A DNA stretch of 59,324 bases from Deltaproteobacteria bacterium. GTDB lineage: Bacteria; Myxococcota_A; Polyangia; JAAYKL01. The notes under the pieces are model-generated. The model had not been told where the DNA came from. It worked only from the letters and a program-made list of their open reading frames with translations, and made no database searches. This document shows positions 1 through 8,772 of this stretch, piece after piece. The position numbers and the translations under genes were made by a program. Location of the stretch: the NCBI GenBank assembly GCA_016935665.1, contig JAFGQN010000183.1, positions 1-59,324 on the forward strand. The letters run 5' to 3'. Every line of letters starts with the position of its first letter. Positions within the stretch are counted from its first letter, which is position 1.

Positions 1-297
1 GATTTGCCTCGAAAACGAGAGAGCAATGCGTTTATTGAGCAATCTATCGGCATGAAAGGCGTGTTCGCGCAGACTGACCCGCAAAATGCGAAACAGCAAT
101 TCCGCCCCACGGTCTGCCATGGTGTATCCATAGGTTCGATAGTCCCCCTGCAAACGCCCCCTTGATGCCTGGCAATAATACAGCGCGCAAAGTGCTGTCG
201 TCGCGTTTGTCGAAGAAAAAAAAATTTTGATATTGTCTATGGACACGTCCAGTTGCTCCACTTGAAAGGGATGGGCGGTGGCCTCCACGTCGCTCAT
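1..297 (-). CDS. Hypothetical protein, C-terminus cut by window edge
   Basis: An open frame on the minus strand runs off the left edge of the window without a stop. The ATG at 297 begins MSDVEATAHPF and gives 99 visible residues with a balanced, soluble-looking composition, including DVSIDNIKIFF and a later YRTYGYTMADRGAELLF stretch. The frame stays open upstream to another ATG at 459, but that extension is Cys-rich and less protein-like and has no clear Shine-Dalgarno sequence. A GGAG lies just before the 297 start, though rather close. No family recognised. It follows the small gene at 653-946 in the same direction, with a hairpin between them. The start and even the reality of the gene are uncertain. 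Confidence 0.4.
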   Translation of the reverse strand, partial: MSDVEATAHPFQVEQLDVSIDNIKIFFSSTNATTALCALYYCQASRGRLQGDYRTYGYTMADRGAELLFRILRVSLREHAFHADRLLNKRIALSFSRQI

Positions 298-477
298 CAG
301 CTCCACCGTACGTATCTCCTGCAACGGCACTTTTGCAGTCCCCCTTTTTCCGTAAGCAGCGACAACACACCCAGCATCCGCAAAGCAAATTTTGGTATAC
401 ACCCATTCATCCGATACACTCCTTGCCCACCTGTCCAAAGACAGACAAAAACAACTCATTGTTTGCAAGGAAAAGGT

Positions 478-506
478 GGCCCACATCGCTCTCACGGATG
501 TGGGCC
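478..506 (-). terminator. 10-bp perfect stem-loop, possible terminator
   Basis: GGCCCACATC at 478-487 pairs perfectly with GATGTGGGCC at 497-506 around a 9-nt loop. Read on the minus strand it is followed by ACCTTTTCCTT, a weak T-tract, and it lies downstream of the minus-strand gene ending at 653. A weak intrinsic terminator is the simplest reading; the poor T-run keeps confidence moderate. Confidence 0.45.
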
Positions 507-652
507 GTTTATGAAAAACAAACGCCGCGACGGTCGCAAAATAATCGGACAGAGCCGTGGTTCCAAAAGTTCCCGAAAATTGATTTTCCCCTCAAATCAA
601 TTGGCCAGGCTCCCAAACCAGTCGCGTGCTGCCATGGAAATGCGCCAAAGAC

Positions 653-946
653 TTACGCCTCGTGGTACAGCGGGGTCCCCAGTTCCTCAAATTTGAACAT
701 GGAAAATGCGCGGGGGCCCTGGTAATCCAGAATTCGAAAGTCATTGGTTTCCCTAAGGTCCATCATTACATGTTGAAAATGACCGCCGTAACGGTCCTTT
801 GCTTCATCCACGGGAATCTCGTACGCGATGAATTTATGGATGCCCTTGTGATCGAGTTTGGCAATAATGTCTTCGTCGAGAAAGATGGGATGGGAAGTGA
901 GATAGACGAGAGCTCCGCTTCCTGTTAAAAGTAATCCGGCTTTCAT
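653..946 (-). CDS. Conserved small hypothetical protein (97 aa)
   Basis: A complete 97-residue soluble protein beginning MKAGLLLTGSGALVYLTSHP. The start is well supported by an AAAGGAGG Shine-Dalgarno sequence seven bases before the ATG. There is no signal peptide or transmembrane segment; the sequence is a compact alpha/beta type with conserved-looking blocks KGIHKFIAYE, HFQHVMMDLRETNDFRILDY and RAFSMFKFEELG. It resembles short cytosolic proteins of unknown function seen in deltaproteobacteria, from memory only. It stands alone and faces away from modB, so the two share a 330-base promoter region. No function can be assigned. Confidence 0.8.
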   Translation of the reverse strand: MKAGLLLTGSGALVYLTSHPIFLDEDIIAKLDHKGIHKFIAYEIPVDEAKDRYGGHFQHVMMDLRETNDFRILDYQGPRAFSMFKFEELGTPLYHEA

Positions 947-1276
947 GTGCGCCTCCTTTGAGTTGACACTATTTTAAATATGCATACGCACTGCCACTGG
1001 TGTCAACGGCCGGACCCCGGGATTTCCATGGGTCAGGCCTGAGCGCCCCACTGAATTTATACAATTATGTGATATCAATCACCGAGGATGCACCATAATG
1101 TATTCCGCTGCATCGTGCGACAACCGCAACACACCTTGCAACCGGCTGAAAATATTCGGTTTGAAGCAGTTTATCCCATTGCACCCGACGGACAATAATG
1201 GCACGTAAAATGCTCCTGCATTCATGGCGGGCGGTTTGCGCCAAACGCGAAATATTTGGGACCTGGAAGGATAAAT
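947..1276. other. Divergent intergenic region before modB
   Basis: This 330-base stretch separates the small gene at 653-946 (minus) from modB (plus). It must hold both promoters. It contains a CRP/FNR-like palindrome at 1068-1083 (listed separately). I saw no ModE-type TATATA dyad and no recognisable molybdenum-cofactor riboswitch. Confidence 0.5.
1068..1083. promoter_or_regulatory. CRP/FNR-like palindrome upstream of modB
   Basis: TGTGATATCAATCACC reads as TGTGA-N6-TCACc and also as GTGAT-ATCA-ATCAC, matching the shape of CRP (TGTGA-N6-TCACA) and FNR (TTGAT-N4-ATCAA) boxes. It lies about 195 bases before the modB start. Molybdate uptake is often tied to anaerobic metabolism, which makes an FNR-type site reasonable, but one imperfect dyad can occur by chance. 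Confidence 0.3.
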
Positions 1277-1957
1277 ATGAGCGTCGCTGAAATTGAAGTG
1301 ATTTGGCTGACTTTAAAAACCGCGCTGGTCAGCACCGTTCTTACCATTCCCATCGCCGTCTGGCTGGGATGGATCATGGCGCGCAAGCGGCTGCGGTTCA
1401 AAGCGGTGCTGGAGGCGCTGATTTCCCTGCCCATGGTAGTGCCGCCGGTGGTCACCGGATATTTGCTGCTGCTGACATTGGGACGCAACAGCGCCGTTGG
1501 CAACACCCTGTACAATATGTTTGGCTGGCAATTCACATTCAACTTCGCGGCACTGGTGCTGGCGTCGCTGGTGGTTTCGCTGCCGCTGGCGGTACGCTCC
1601 ATCCGCAGCGCCTTTGAAATGGTGAATCCCGCTTACGAAAATGCCGCCGCCACGCTTGGGGCCCCCCCATTGGCCACATTTTTTCGCATCAGTCTGCCAC
1701 TGGCATTGCCAGGCATTATCAGCGGCGTGGTCCTTTCGTTTGCACGGAGTCTGGGGGAATTTGGCGCCACCATCACTCTGGCGGGCAATATATTTGGCAA
1801 AACCCAGACGGTGGCGCTGATGATATACTCCAATATGCAGGTTCCCGGGTCTGAAATGCAGGTGATGCGACTGGTGATTTTTTCCATTCTGCTCTCAGTG
1901 GCCGCCATTGCCGCATCGGAATGGTTTTCCAAAAAGAACAGGTATCTTCGCAAATGA
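1277..1957 (+). CDS. modB: Molybdate ABC transporter permease ModB
   Basis: Inner-membrane permease of a molybdate (possibly tungstate) ABC importer, 226 residues, the usual ModB length. Hydrophobic segments lie near residues 11-34, 44-68, 87-106, 142-163 and 195-214. The cytoplasmic EAA-type loop that docks with the ATPase is at about 117-147 (NPAYENAAATLGAPP, then FFRISLPLALPGI), and SLGEFGATITLAGN at 158-171 is typical of ModB/CysT permeases. The start is taken at 1277 because GGAAGGA lies six bases before it; an in-frame ATG at 1256 has no such signal. The stop overlaps the modC start as ATGA, so the two genes are translationally coupled. The binding protein gene modA is 12 kb away at 14107. 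Confidence 0.9.
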   Translation: MSVAEIEVIWLTLKTALVSTVLTIPIAVWLGWIMARKRLRFKAVLEALISLPMVVPPVVTGYLLLLTLGRNSAVGNTLYNMFGWQFTFNFAALVLASLVVSLPLAVRSIRSAFEMVNPAYENAAATLGAPPLATFFRISLPLALPGIISGVVLSFARSLGEFGATITLAGNIFGKTQTVALMIYSNMQVPGSEMQVMRLVIFSILLSVAAIAASEWFSKKNRYLRK

Positions 1958-3078
1958 AACTGTCGCTGAAAAATGTGAAACTCAGCCTTTCGGAAATATC
2001 GTTTTCCTACGACACCACCATGGAAGGCGGGATATTTGGTGTATTTGGCGTCAGCGGTTCGGGAAAAAGCACACTCATGAAAGTGATATGCGGTATCGAG
2101 CGGGCGCACACCGGGCAAGTGATTTTCAACGACACGGTGTTTTTCGATTCGGAAAAAGGCATTCATATTCCACCTCACAAGCGCCAGGTGGGAGTGGTGT
2201 TTCAGGAGCACTACCTTTTCCCCCATCTCACTATCGCGCAGAATCTGACATTTGGCAGCCGCTACACCACCATGGAAAAAATTTCTTTCAGCGATGTGAT
2301 CGCGCTGCTGGATTTGGCGCCACTTATGAAAAAAAAGCCGTCAAAGCTTTCGGGCGGAGAGCGTCAGCGGGTGGCCATTGGCCGCGCTCTGTTGCAGCAG
2401 CCGCGCATGCTCCTTTTGGATGAGCCGTTTTCCAATCTGGATCGCAGCCGCCGTAAACAGATTATTTCCTATCTGCTGAAAATTCACAACCGCTTCGGCA
2501 TCCCGCTGTTGATTATCTCTCACGATCTTGAGGACATCCTCCGGCTGACCCAGTCCATTATTATTATCGAATGCCAGTCCATAAAGGCCACCGGCGACTA
2601 TCTGCACATTGCGGAGCAGGCCATTGTACCGCACCTGATTACCCCCAGACGATTCATCAATATTGTGGAGCTGGTGCATCAGGCGTACCTGCCCAAACAA
2701 CGCATCAATCACTTTGGCGCCACAAAGGATGGCCCCACACTCATGGCCACCAACTCCGGTGCGTTTTCAAACGAGCGCCAACACGGCAGGCGTGTGCGAT
2801 TGGCGATTGCCCCCGACGACATAGCTCTTGGCAGTGATACCTGCCGCAACATCTCCATGCAAAATCAGCTGCAAGGGACGGTGACCCATATCCTGCACAT
2901 GAACGACTCCTTTTACGTCACCCTGGATTGTGGTGGCATTTCCCTCGTTTCCGAAATTACACCGGCCGCACTGTACCAGCTGGATGTGAAGCCTGGTGCA
3001 ATTCTGGTGTGTCTTTTTAAAGCGAAGGCCGTTGAAATTGTTCATATCTTTGAAAATGGCGTTCAAAAAGCGAATTGA
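1954..3078 (+). CDS. modC: Molybdate ABC transporter ATP-binding protein ModC
   Basis: ATPase subunit that powers molybdate import with ModB, 374 residues. Walker A GVSGSGKST is at 32-40, the Q-loop in VVFQEHYLFP near 84, the ABC signature LSGGE at 132-136, Walker B LLLDEP at 153-158 and the switch histidine at 190. The C-terminal third (about 290-365) has the beta-rich spacing of the TOBE/Mop domain that senses oxyanion in ModC, although the middle part is less conserved. The start is the ATG whose TGA overlap ends modB. Codon use matches the neighbours. Other Mo/W or sulfate-type importers are possible, but the linked modD and modA genes favour molybdate. Confidence 0.88.
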   Translation: MKLSLKNVKLSLSEISFSYDTTMEGGIFGVFGVSGSGKSTLMKVICGIERAHTGQVIFNDTVFFDSEKGIHIPPHKRQVGVVFQEHYLFPHLTIAQNLTFGSRYTTMEKISFSDVIALLDLAPLMKKKPSKLSGGERQRVAIGRALLQQPRMLLLDEPFSNLDRSRRKQIISYLLKIHNRFGIPLLIISHDLEDILRLTQSIIIIECQSIKATGDYLHIAEQAIVPHLITPRRFINIVELVHQAYLPKQRINHFGATKDGPTLMATNSGAFSNERQHGRRVRLAIAPDDIALGSDTCRNISMQNQLQGTVTHILHMNDSFYVTLDCGGISLVSEITPAALYQLDVKPGAILVCLFKAKAVEIVHIFENGVQKAN

Positions 3079-3219
3079 TGCACTACCCCGGAAGCTGCCG
3101 AACAACCAAAAGAATCCTGCGCCCCAAAACGTGATGGCCCAGAAAATTGGGCGATGTGGCTGGCCTGAATTTGAATGTGTCTCATACTGATTTTCTGCAT
3201 GGACTTAAAACAGGTACAG

Positions 3220-3250
3220 ACAGTACGCCACCACAAAGGGCGCGTACTGT
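3220..3250 (+). repeat. 9-bp perfect inverted repeat after modC
   Basis: ACAGTACGC at 3220-3228 pairs with GCGTACTGT at 3242-3250 across a 13-base loop. It lies between modC and the hydrolase gene. No T-run follows, so it is not a classical intrinsic terminator; it could be a transcript-stabilising hairpin or an operator for the hydrolase. Confidence 0.4.
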
Positions 3251-3319
3251 CGCGTCCGGTGGGGCACGCTGTGCCAAACGGATGGTTTAGTACCCAAAAA
3301 AAAGGAGGAAGGTGCGCCC

Positions 3320-3952
3320 ATGACTCACGACCGCGAGAAAAAATACAGGCAATATTTATTTTATCTTCACGCGCAAATAGTGGAAGGCACCGATGGCAAC
3401 CCACGCAGTCCGAGGCACGGCGTGTACGAGTATTTTGAAATTATCGAAACGTTCAGCAATTTGGGATTTCACGTCATCAGTGAAATTCGCCCCATTAATT
3501 GCAACGTAAACGCATATGCACGAAAACTGACCGGCGAAATCGAATCCCTTTTGGCAAGCGGCGTTCCAGCAGAAAATATTACCGTGGTTGGGGCCTCCAA
3601 AGGCGGAATGATTGCGGCCACCGTGAGCCACCTGCTTGAAAATCCCCAAATTCGATATGTCATACTGGCCGGACTGTTTCCCGCTCTGCACGAAAAAGGA
3701 GGTGTTCGCCTTCATGGCGAAGTGCTTTCCATTCACGACAAAGCTGACAAATTCCCCATTCGACCTGAACTGTTTTTTAATGATTCTCCAGGCCTCACCC
3801 GTTCCAAAACGGTAATCACGGAAACCGGTCTGGGACATGGTATCCTGTACAGGCCATATCCCATATGGACCGAAGAAGTGCTCAGTTGGATTGGTTTTCA
3901 TCGCAACGCACAGGATGACATACAGCCGGAACTGAGTGGCAACAGATATTGA
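3320..3952 (+). CDS. Alpha/beta-hydrolase family protein
   Basis: A 210-residue cytoplasmic alpha/beta hydrolase of unknown substrate. The nucleophile elbow is GASKGG at 91-96 with Ser93. Probable remaining triad members are Asp140 in SIHDKAD and His173 in GLGHG. There is no signal peptide. An excellent AAAGGAGGAAGG Shine-Dalgarno sequence lies seven to eight bases before the ATG, so the start is secure. The N-terminal LFYLHAQIVEGTDGNPRSP matches small dienelactone-hydrolase-like or serine esterase families, in which the oxyanion-hole loop follows the first strand. It is separated from modC by 241 bases and is probably its own transcript. Confidence 0.75.
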   Translation: MTHDREKKYRQYLFYLHAQIVEGTDGNPRSPRHGVYEYFEIIETFSNLGFHVISEIRPINCNVNAYARKLTGEIESLLASGVPAENITVVGASKGGMIAATVSHLLENPQIRYVILAGLFPALHEKGGVRLHGEVLSIHDKADKFPIRPELFFNDSPGLTRSKTVITETGLGHGILYRPYPIWTEEVLSWIGFHRNAQDDIQPELSGNRY

Positions 3953-4199
3953 AGAACCAGCCAGGTGAAGCACACGACATTCCCTTCATTACCTTTCATT
4001 GGCACACACAAATCCACAGTTGCCTTACATGTCGCTGCAAATTTCCATGTCTATCCGTTGAGTAATTCAATTGTGGGTGTCGGTTTCTCTATGATAGAGT
4101 TACACTCTGACGCGGAAAAACCACTATCCGTGTAATCGATGTACATGCAAACATCACTTGCGTATTTAAAATTGAATTATTACTTTCGAGGTTTCCGAA

Positions 4200-5777
4200 A
4201 TGCAGAACACGTGGCGACCGCTATTACCGTTACTCCTCACTTTAGTCATTTCATGCAGTGCCCGGCCCGACTCTGTGCAAATCGAGGACGAAAACCCATC
4301 GGATGAGACGGACTCAAAGGACACAAACGACCCCGATACCGCCGACAGCGACGCCGACACTGACAGCGATAGCGACAGCGACGGCGACGGCGACGGCGAT
4401 AACGACAGCGATTCCGAATCAATGGAAGATGCAGATACCCACAGCGATGGCAGCGACTCTCCCGATACCAATGGGGATACCGCAGATACCGAGCCTGCGC
4501 CATTCTGGGTGCCCAAAGGGCCCAAACAATTAAAACCGGGACATGTGGAGTTGAATTGCAGTCTCGATGTACTCATCACTGAAAACGGCCTGCGCGAAAA
4601 TTGCAACACCGCACCCGTCCCCTGTATTCCCGACGAACCCAAAGTGACCTGTGAAATGCGCATTCTGGGGGAAGAAGACAATGTTGAGTACGACGGTCTG
4701 GTGGGTATCGAACGCCGGGGCCGGTCGTCCATTCAGTACAACAAGCCGAGCTACGCTTTTGAATTTCGTTTTGAAGACGGCAGCGACAATCCCGTGCCCT
4801 GCATGGGCATGGGAAAGGAATCCGACTGGATTCTGGATGGTTCCTGGGTCGACAGGTCATTCCTTCGCAACAACATTGTACTCGACATTTTCAGCGAACT
4901 TGGCCCCAAAACCCACTATGGCCCCGACAGTCGCTTTGTAGAGCTGACGTTTAACGGCGAGGCGCAGGGCATCTATCGGCTGGTTGAAAAAATCAAGCGG
5001 GACGATGATCGGGTAGACATTCCCAAAGACGATGGCACAGGCGAAACCTTTATTATTAAACACGACGACGACGGCACGCTCTCCATGCCACTGGGTTTGA
5101 TTCAAAACCGCTGGGGACTTGTTTACCCCAACGATAGCAATGTGACCGACACCCAGCTGAACGCCATTGAAGGCTGGATGACTGACTTCGCCGAAGCGCT
5201 CAACGCCGGCGATGCGTTCACTATGCTCAACATGGACAATGTGGTGGACTTTGTGCTCCTGCAGGAGCTGGCCAAAAACATTGATGGATTCCAGTTCAGC
5301 CTGTACCTGTTCAAGGAAAAGGGCGAGCTGGCCAACATGGTTCCCTGGGATTTCGATCTCGCGTTCGGTCAACCGCGCATTGATGAAGACCTATCCTGGC
5401 CCAACGAATCTCCCGAAGGATGGGTCGCCCATCACTCCAACCTCATCGCCCGCTTCCTCGACGACGAAGAATTCACCGCCAGACTGGAAACCCGCTTTGC
5501 CCAATTGCGCACCGGTCCCTTAAGCCTCGACGCCATCGATACGCGCATTGACGAATATCTGATGGTGTTGAGCGACGATGTGATCGAAAACAACTTTAAC
5601 ATCTGGCCCATGGAAAACGTGGCGTTCGAATATATTTACAGTCCCTACCATCTGTACGACATCGAAAGCCACAGCGCCGAAATATCCAAACTGCGCCAAT
5701 GGATCCACGACCGCCTGGCCTGGATGGATGACCACCTGTCCGAATATGCCGCGTACAGCGATTCCATAGAGAAATGA
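4200..5777 (+). CDS. CotH-family protein kinase, surface lipoprotein with Asp-rich linker
   Basis: Exported 525-residue lipoprotein (lipobox LVISC, Cys19) with an acidic spacer at about 37-97, rich in DxD with Ser and Thr, then a CotH kinase-like domain at about 110-515. Diagnostic blocks are GLVGIERRGRSS (167-177), KPSYAFEF (182-189), DGSWVDRSFLRNN (213-225), LVEKIKRDDD (261-270), LQELAKNIDGFQFSLYLF (354-371) and the metal-binding DxD block WDFDLAFG (383-390). In Bacillus, CotH phosphorylates spore-coat proteins outside the mother-cell cytoplasm; CotH domains also occur as dockerin-bearing components of clostridial cellulosomes. Here it is predicted to face the periplasm or cell surface. It is unlinked in operon terms but sits with other lipoproteins. 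The acidic Ser/Thr linkers of neighbouring proteins are conceivable substrates. Confidence 0.85.
   Translation: MQNTWRPLLPLLLTLVISCSARPDSVQIEDENPSDETDSKDTNDPDTADSDADTDSDSDSDGDGDGDNDSDSESMEDADTHSDGSDSPDTNGDTADTEPAPFWVPKGPKQLKPGHVELNCSLDVLITENGLRENCNTAPVPCIPDEPKVTCEMRILGEEDNVEYDGLVGIERRGRSSIQYNKPSYAFEFRFEDGSDNPVPCMGMGKESDWILDGSWVDRSFLRNNIVLDIFSELGPKTHYGPDSRFVELTFNGEAQGIYRLVEKIKRDDDRVDIPKDDGTGETFIIKHDDDGTLSMPLGLIQNRWGLVYPNDSNVTDTQLNAIEGWMTDFAEALNAGDAFTMLNMDNVVDFVLLQELAKNIDGFQFSLYLFKEKGELANMVPWDFDLAFGQPRIDEDLSWPNESPEGWVAHHSNLIARFLDDEEFTARLETRFAQLRTGPLSLDAIDTRIDEYLMVLSDDVIENNFNIWPMENVAFEYIYSPYHLYDIESHSAEISKLRQWIHDRLAWMDDHLSEYAAYSDSIEK
4308..4487 (+). repeat. Asp/Ser-rich linker repeat in CotH gene
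   Basis: Low-complexity tract of GAC/GAT codons alternating with AGC, ACC and GGC, encoding D-[STAG]-D units (residues about 37-96). It is an imperfect hexanucleotide-type repeat. Acidic spacers of this kind may bind calcium and hold the kinase domain away from the membrane. Confidence 0.7.
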
Positions 5778-5960
5778 GTTTCCTTTCGAACACTCTCGGA
5801 TAAAACAATTAGACATATTCCCTGCCCAGACTTAATACCGTCATTCGTCCCCCGCAGAAAAATCACTTTTGAACGCCGCTGGTTGTGTTACAAGCAATTC
5901 AAATAATAAACATTTATTTAACGCAACATTGCGCAACGTGCGTAAAAGAAGGAAAAATCG

Positions 5961-7379
5961 ATGCGACTCAACCATTTGAATCCACATTTTATAATTGCTC
6001 TAATGCTTATCCCCATCTGTCTCATGGCCTGCTCGGCGGAGCACTCTGCGTCATTTCCCAAAGGGGGAAAGATGTTGCTTCCCATTTCGGGAACCAGCAA
6101 CAGTGGCGTTGACTATCGGCTTTCAACTGGCGAGTTCACGATTACCGGCGGCGCCACTCCCGTTTCCATATCCGCTTCGGATTACCTGAATCAAACTACT
6201 GCTTACATCGATTTGGAAGCGGGGGATTACAGTATTGGTCTGGCGGATGGCTGGATTCTGGAACGACTGGATGGCAGCAATTGGGTGCCCGTCACCGCCA
6301 ATTTAACGTCTCCAAATCCGGTGCCATTTACCATTGCGGCAAACCAAATAGCCCCTGTCGTATTTGTTTTCAGCACAGACGGCCAAAACATTCCGGTTGG
6401 CAACGGCACACTGGCACTCTCCATCGATGTGGTGGAACAGGACAGTGACGCCGGTGTGGTGTTCGACTGTAATCTGCCCCCAGTCGGCGCCGATGGTCAA
6501 CCCAAACCCAGTGGAGTTGCCACAGGCATCTCCGTGCTGGACTGGGCCGGATACCAGGGGGCCGTGACTTACACACTGGATGATGCCAATTCCTCTCAAA
6601 TCGAAAACTGGGCTGCACTGGCGGCTCTCAATGTGCCAATGACATTTTTCCTCCAAACCGGAAAAGCGGAGGCATCACATCCCGTATGGCAGGAGGCCCT
6701 TGCACTTGGACATGAACTGGGAAACCACACCCAAAACCATGGCAGCCCCAGTGAAAGCGAGATTGATTTGGCCACCGCTTTTATTGAAAATACATTTGGA
6801 ATTTCGCCGCTCACCTTCGCCATTCCCAACGGAGATACCGGTTATCTCCTGCTTCTGCCCCAACGATTCTTTCTCGCCCGCGGGATTGGCGCCGGCAACA
6901 TTCTTCCAAATGGCAACAACGACCCGTTCAATTTACCCAGTTATATTCCGCCTACCAACGCCCCCACGTCCCAGTTAAACAGCCTTATCGATGCCGCACG
7001 ATGGGCCGGCGCGTGGCAGGTTCTGCTGGTTCACGGGTTTACAGGTGGCACCGACGGCGCATATGCACCCATTGACCTCAATGCGTTCATCGGGAATGTG
7101 GCGTATGCGAAAGCCACAGGAGACATGTGGATTGACACATTTTCAAAGGTGGGCGCGTACTGGCTTGGCCAAAAACTTATCGCTGACAGCACTCCTGCTG
7201 TCACAGGAAACAGCCAGACCTGGACATGGGAACTGCCCGACAACTTTCCTTCCAACCAGTGTCTCAGAATCAGTGTGACTGGCGGCGCCGTGTCCCAAAA
7301 CGGCCAAACCGTCGCATGGGATTCCCACGGTTACTACCAAATCTCCCTCGACGAGGGTTCTCTGACACTGGCACAGTAA
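5961..7379 (+). CDS. Polysaccharide deacetylase (CE4/NodB-like) lipoprotein
   Basis: Lipoprotein of 472 residues (lipobox LMAC, Cys24). Residues about 35-160 form a beta-rich domain shared with the neighbour at 7617 (SGVDYRLSTGEFTIT, ... LEAGDYSIGLADGWIL). A NodB-like domain follows: YTLDDAN at 204-210 supplies the catalytic/metal Asp, and HELGNHTQNH at 251-260 contains the His-x3-His metal pair (His256, His260). LLVHG near 355 corresponds to the C-terminal His motif. CE4 enzymes remove acetyl groups from xylan, chitin or peptidoglycan; the xylanase-rich context favours acetylxylan, by inference. A short C-terminal beta domain (about 410-472) may be a binding module. GAAGGA lies shortly before the ATG. 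Confidence 0.8.
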   Translation: MRLNHLNPHFIIALMLIPICLMACSAEHSASFPKGGKMLLPISGTSNSGVDYRLSTGEFTITGGATPVSISASDYLNQTTAYIDLEAGDYSIGLADGWILERLDGSNWVPVTANLTSPNPVPFTIAANQIAPVVFVFSTDGQNIPVGNGTLALSIDVVEQDSDAGVVFDCNLPPVGADGQPKPSGVATGISVLDWAGYQGAVTYTLDDANSSQIENWAALAALNVPMTFFLQTGKAEASHPVWQEALALGHELGNHTQNHGSPSESEIDLATAFIENTFGISPLTFAIPNGDTGYLLLLPQRFFLARGIGAGNILPNGNNDPFNLPSYIPPTNAPTSQLNSLIDAARWAGAWQVLLVHGFTGGTDGAYAPIDLNAFIGNVAYAKATGDMWIDTFSKVGAYWLGQKLIADSTPAVTGNSQTWTWELPDNFPSNQCLRISVTGGAVSQNGQTVAWDSHGYYQISLDEGSLTLAQ

Positions 7380-7616
7380 CCGCGTCAATAGTCGCGCTGC
7401 CCGACGATATGTTCTACTCGACATTTTACAGACGCCAAAAATCAATCAGCAAAATCACAATCCGTTTCTGAAGTCCTGTATTCCAGTTTTTTTCGATAGC
7501 CGAATAACCTTGCGCTGAACTACACATCGGCATAGAATACAAATATAAATTTACCCACGATGTATACCCGGCACATTTAACATGGGGTTATTTGTGCTTT
7601 ATGTAAGGAGAACAAA

Positions 7617-8642
7617 ATGTCATTAAATAGAATCCCGGATTTAATACTCTCAACACTTTTGGCAGCAATCATGCTTTCAGCATGTCAAAACGACAACAAA
7701 GTGACAGTACTTACCGGCAAGGCAATATTTCCGTTGGTTGCCTATTCCGCGTCCGGCACGCAATACACACTCATGTCGGGAACGTTCACTATCACAGATG
7801 AAACCGGTGCCATCGTAGTGGAATTTGACGGCGGTATGGACACCACACCTGAATTCGAACTGCCCACAGGGGACTATTCCGTATCGCTTGCAGACAATTG
7901 GATATTGTACAGGGATTCGGTATTAATGGAGGATGCCGAGCTGGTGTCACCCTCTGTTGTAGATTTCGCCATCGAACCCGATGAGACTACTCCCATCACA
8001 TATGCGTTTCGAGTCAACGGTGAAACGGTCGAAACGGGCACTGGCAGCGTGGTTCTCAACCTTACAGTAATAGAAGGCAACGATGATTTGCCATTTACTT
8101 CGGACTTCGAAGATGAGGCTCAAAGTCTCATAGGATGGAATGTCCTGACTCAACACGACGGATGGTCCTGGTTTGAAGACGCCACAGCTTCGCTGGGTGT
8201 TACTTCGGTAACGGCAGCCGATAATTCCAGCAATTCGTTCCAGCTCGAAACCAGTGGATTCAGTGGCGCCGAATATAATTTTGACACTCTTCACCCCTCG
8301 ACTATCTCTTTTTGGGTCATGTTTCCATCCACGAATCTCAACAGTGGTTTTTTCGTGACCGACGAAAATGATGCCACCGTCCTGTACATGCAATTCTGGA
8401 ATACTGGAAGTATCACGTGTTCGGGCCTGGGTTCAATTGGACAGTGGCAACCGATGGTGTGGCAACACATAGAATTCAGGAACATCGACTGGGGTCAGGG
8501 AACCTTCGATACCTTCATTGACGGTGCAAATGCAGCAGCGAACCAGGCCTTTGTCGTCAGCACCGCAACATCGCTCAGCACTCTCGCCATCTACAACACC
8601 AATGATGGCATATCCAGGTGGGACGAACTGGAAATTTACTGA
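7617..8642 (+). CDS. Lipoprotein, beta-sandwich (LamG/jelly-roll-like)
   Basis: Lipoprotein of 341 residues (lipobox LSAC, Cys23) with a TAAGGAGAACAAA ribosome site. Residues 33-150 repeat the N-terminal domain of the deacetylase just upstream: GKAIFPLVAYSASGTQYTLMSGTFTIT and LPTGDYSVSLADNWIL match it nearly line for line. Residues 155-341 form a second beta-rich domain with FWVMFPS, DATVLYMQFW, WQHIEFRNIDW and RWDELEIY, the pattern of concanavalin-like carbohydrate-binding modules. No catalytic motif is visible. It probably arose from domain duplication and serves as a substrate-binding surface partner; the gap of 237 bases suggests its own promoter. Confidence 0.75.
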   Translation: MSLNRIPDLILSTLLAAIMLSACQNDNKVTVLTGKAIFPLVAYSASGTQYTLMSGTFTITDETGAIVVEFDGGMDTTPEFELPTGDYSVSLADNWILYRDSVLMEDAELVSPSVVDFAIEPDETTPITYAFRVNGETVETGTGSVVLNLTVIEGNDDLPFTSDFEDEAQSLIGWNVLTQHDGWSWFEDATASLGVTSVTAADNSSNSFQLETSGFSGAEYNFDTLHPSTISFWVMFPSTNLNSGFFVTDENDATVLYMQFWNTGSITCSGLGSIGQWQPMVWQHIEFRNIDWGQGTFDTFIDGANAAANQAFVVSTATSLSTLAIYNTNDGISRWDELEIY

Positions 8643-8772
8643 CATCCTGCGTTTTCACCCTTCCTGCAGCAATGCACACGCGCTGTCAATATGATACCCC
8701 TGTCAGAAAGAACGAATACGGGAAATAGCCGATGATGGCTCTGCAAGAGTCATTGCGAGAATTTCGCCCGGG

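Noticed and set aside
253..725. Two overlapping plus-strand frames near the left edge
   Set aside because: Low-complexity, Pro/Arg-rich, no ribosome sites, and they cross a hairpin and the end of a real minus-strand gene.
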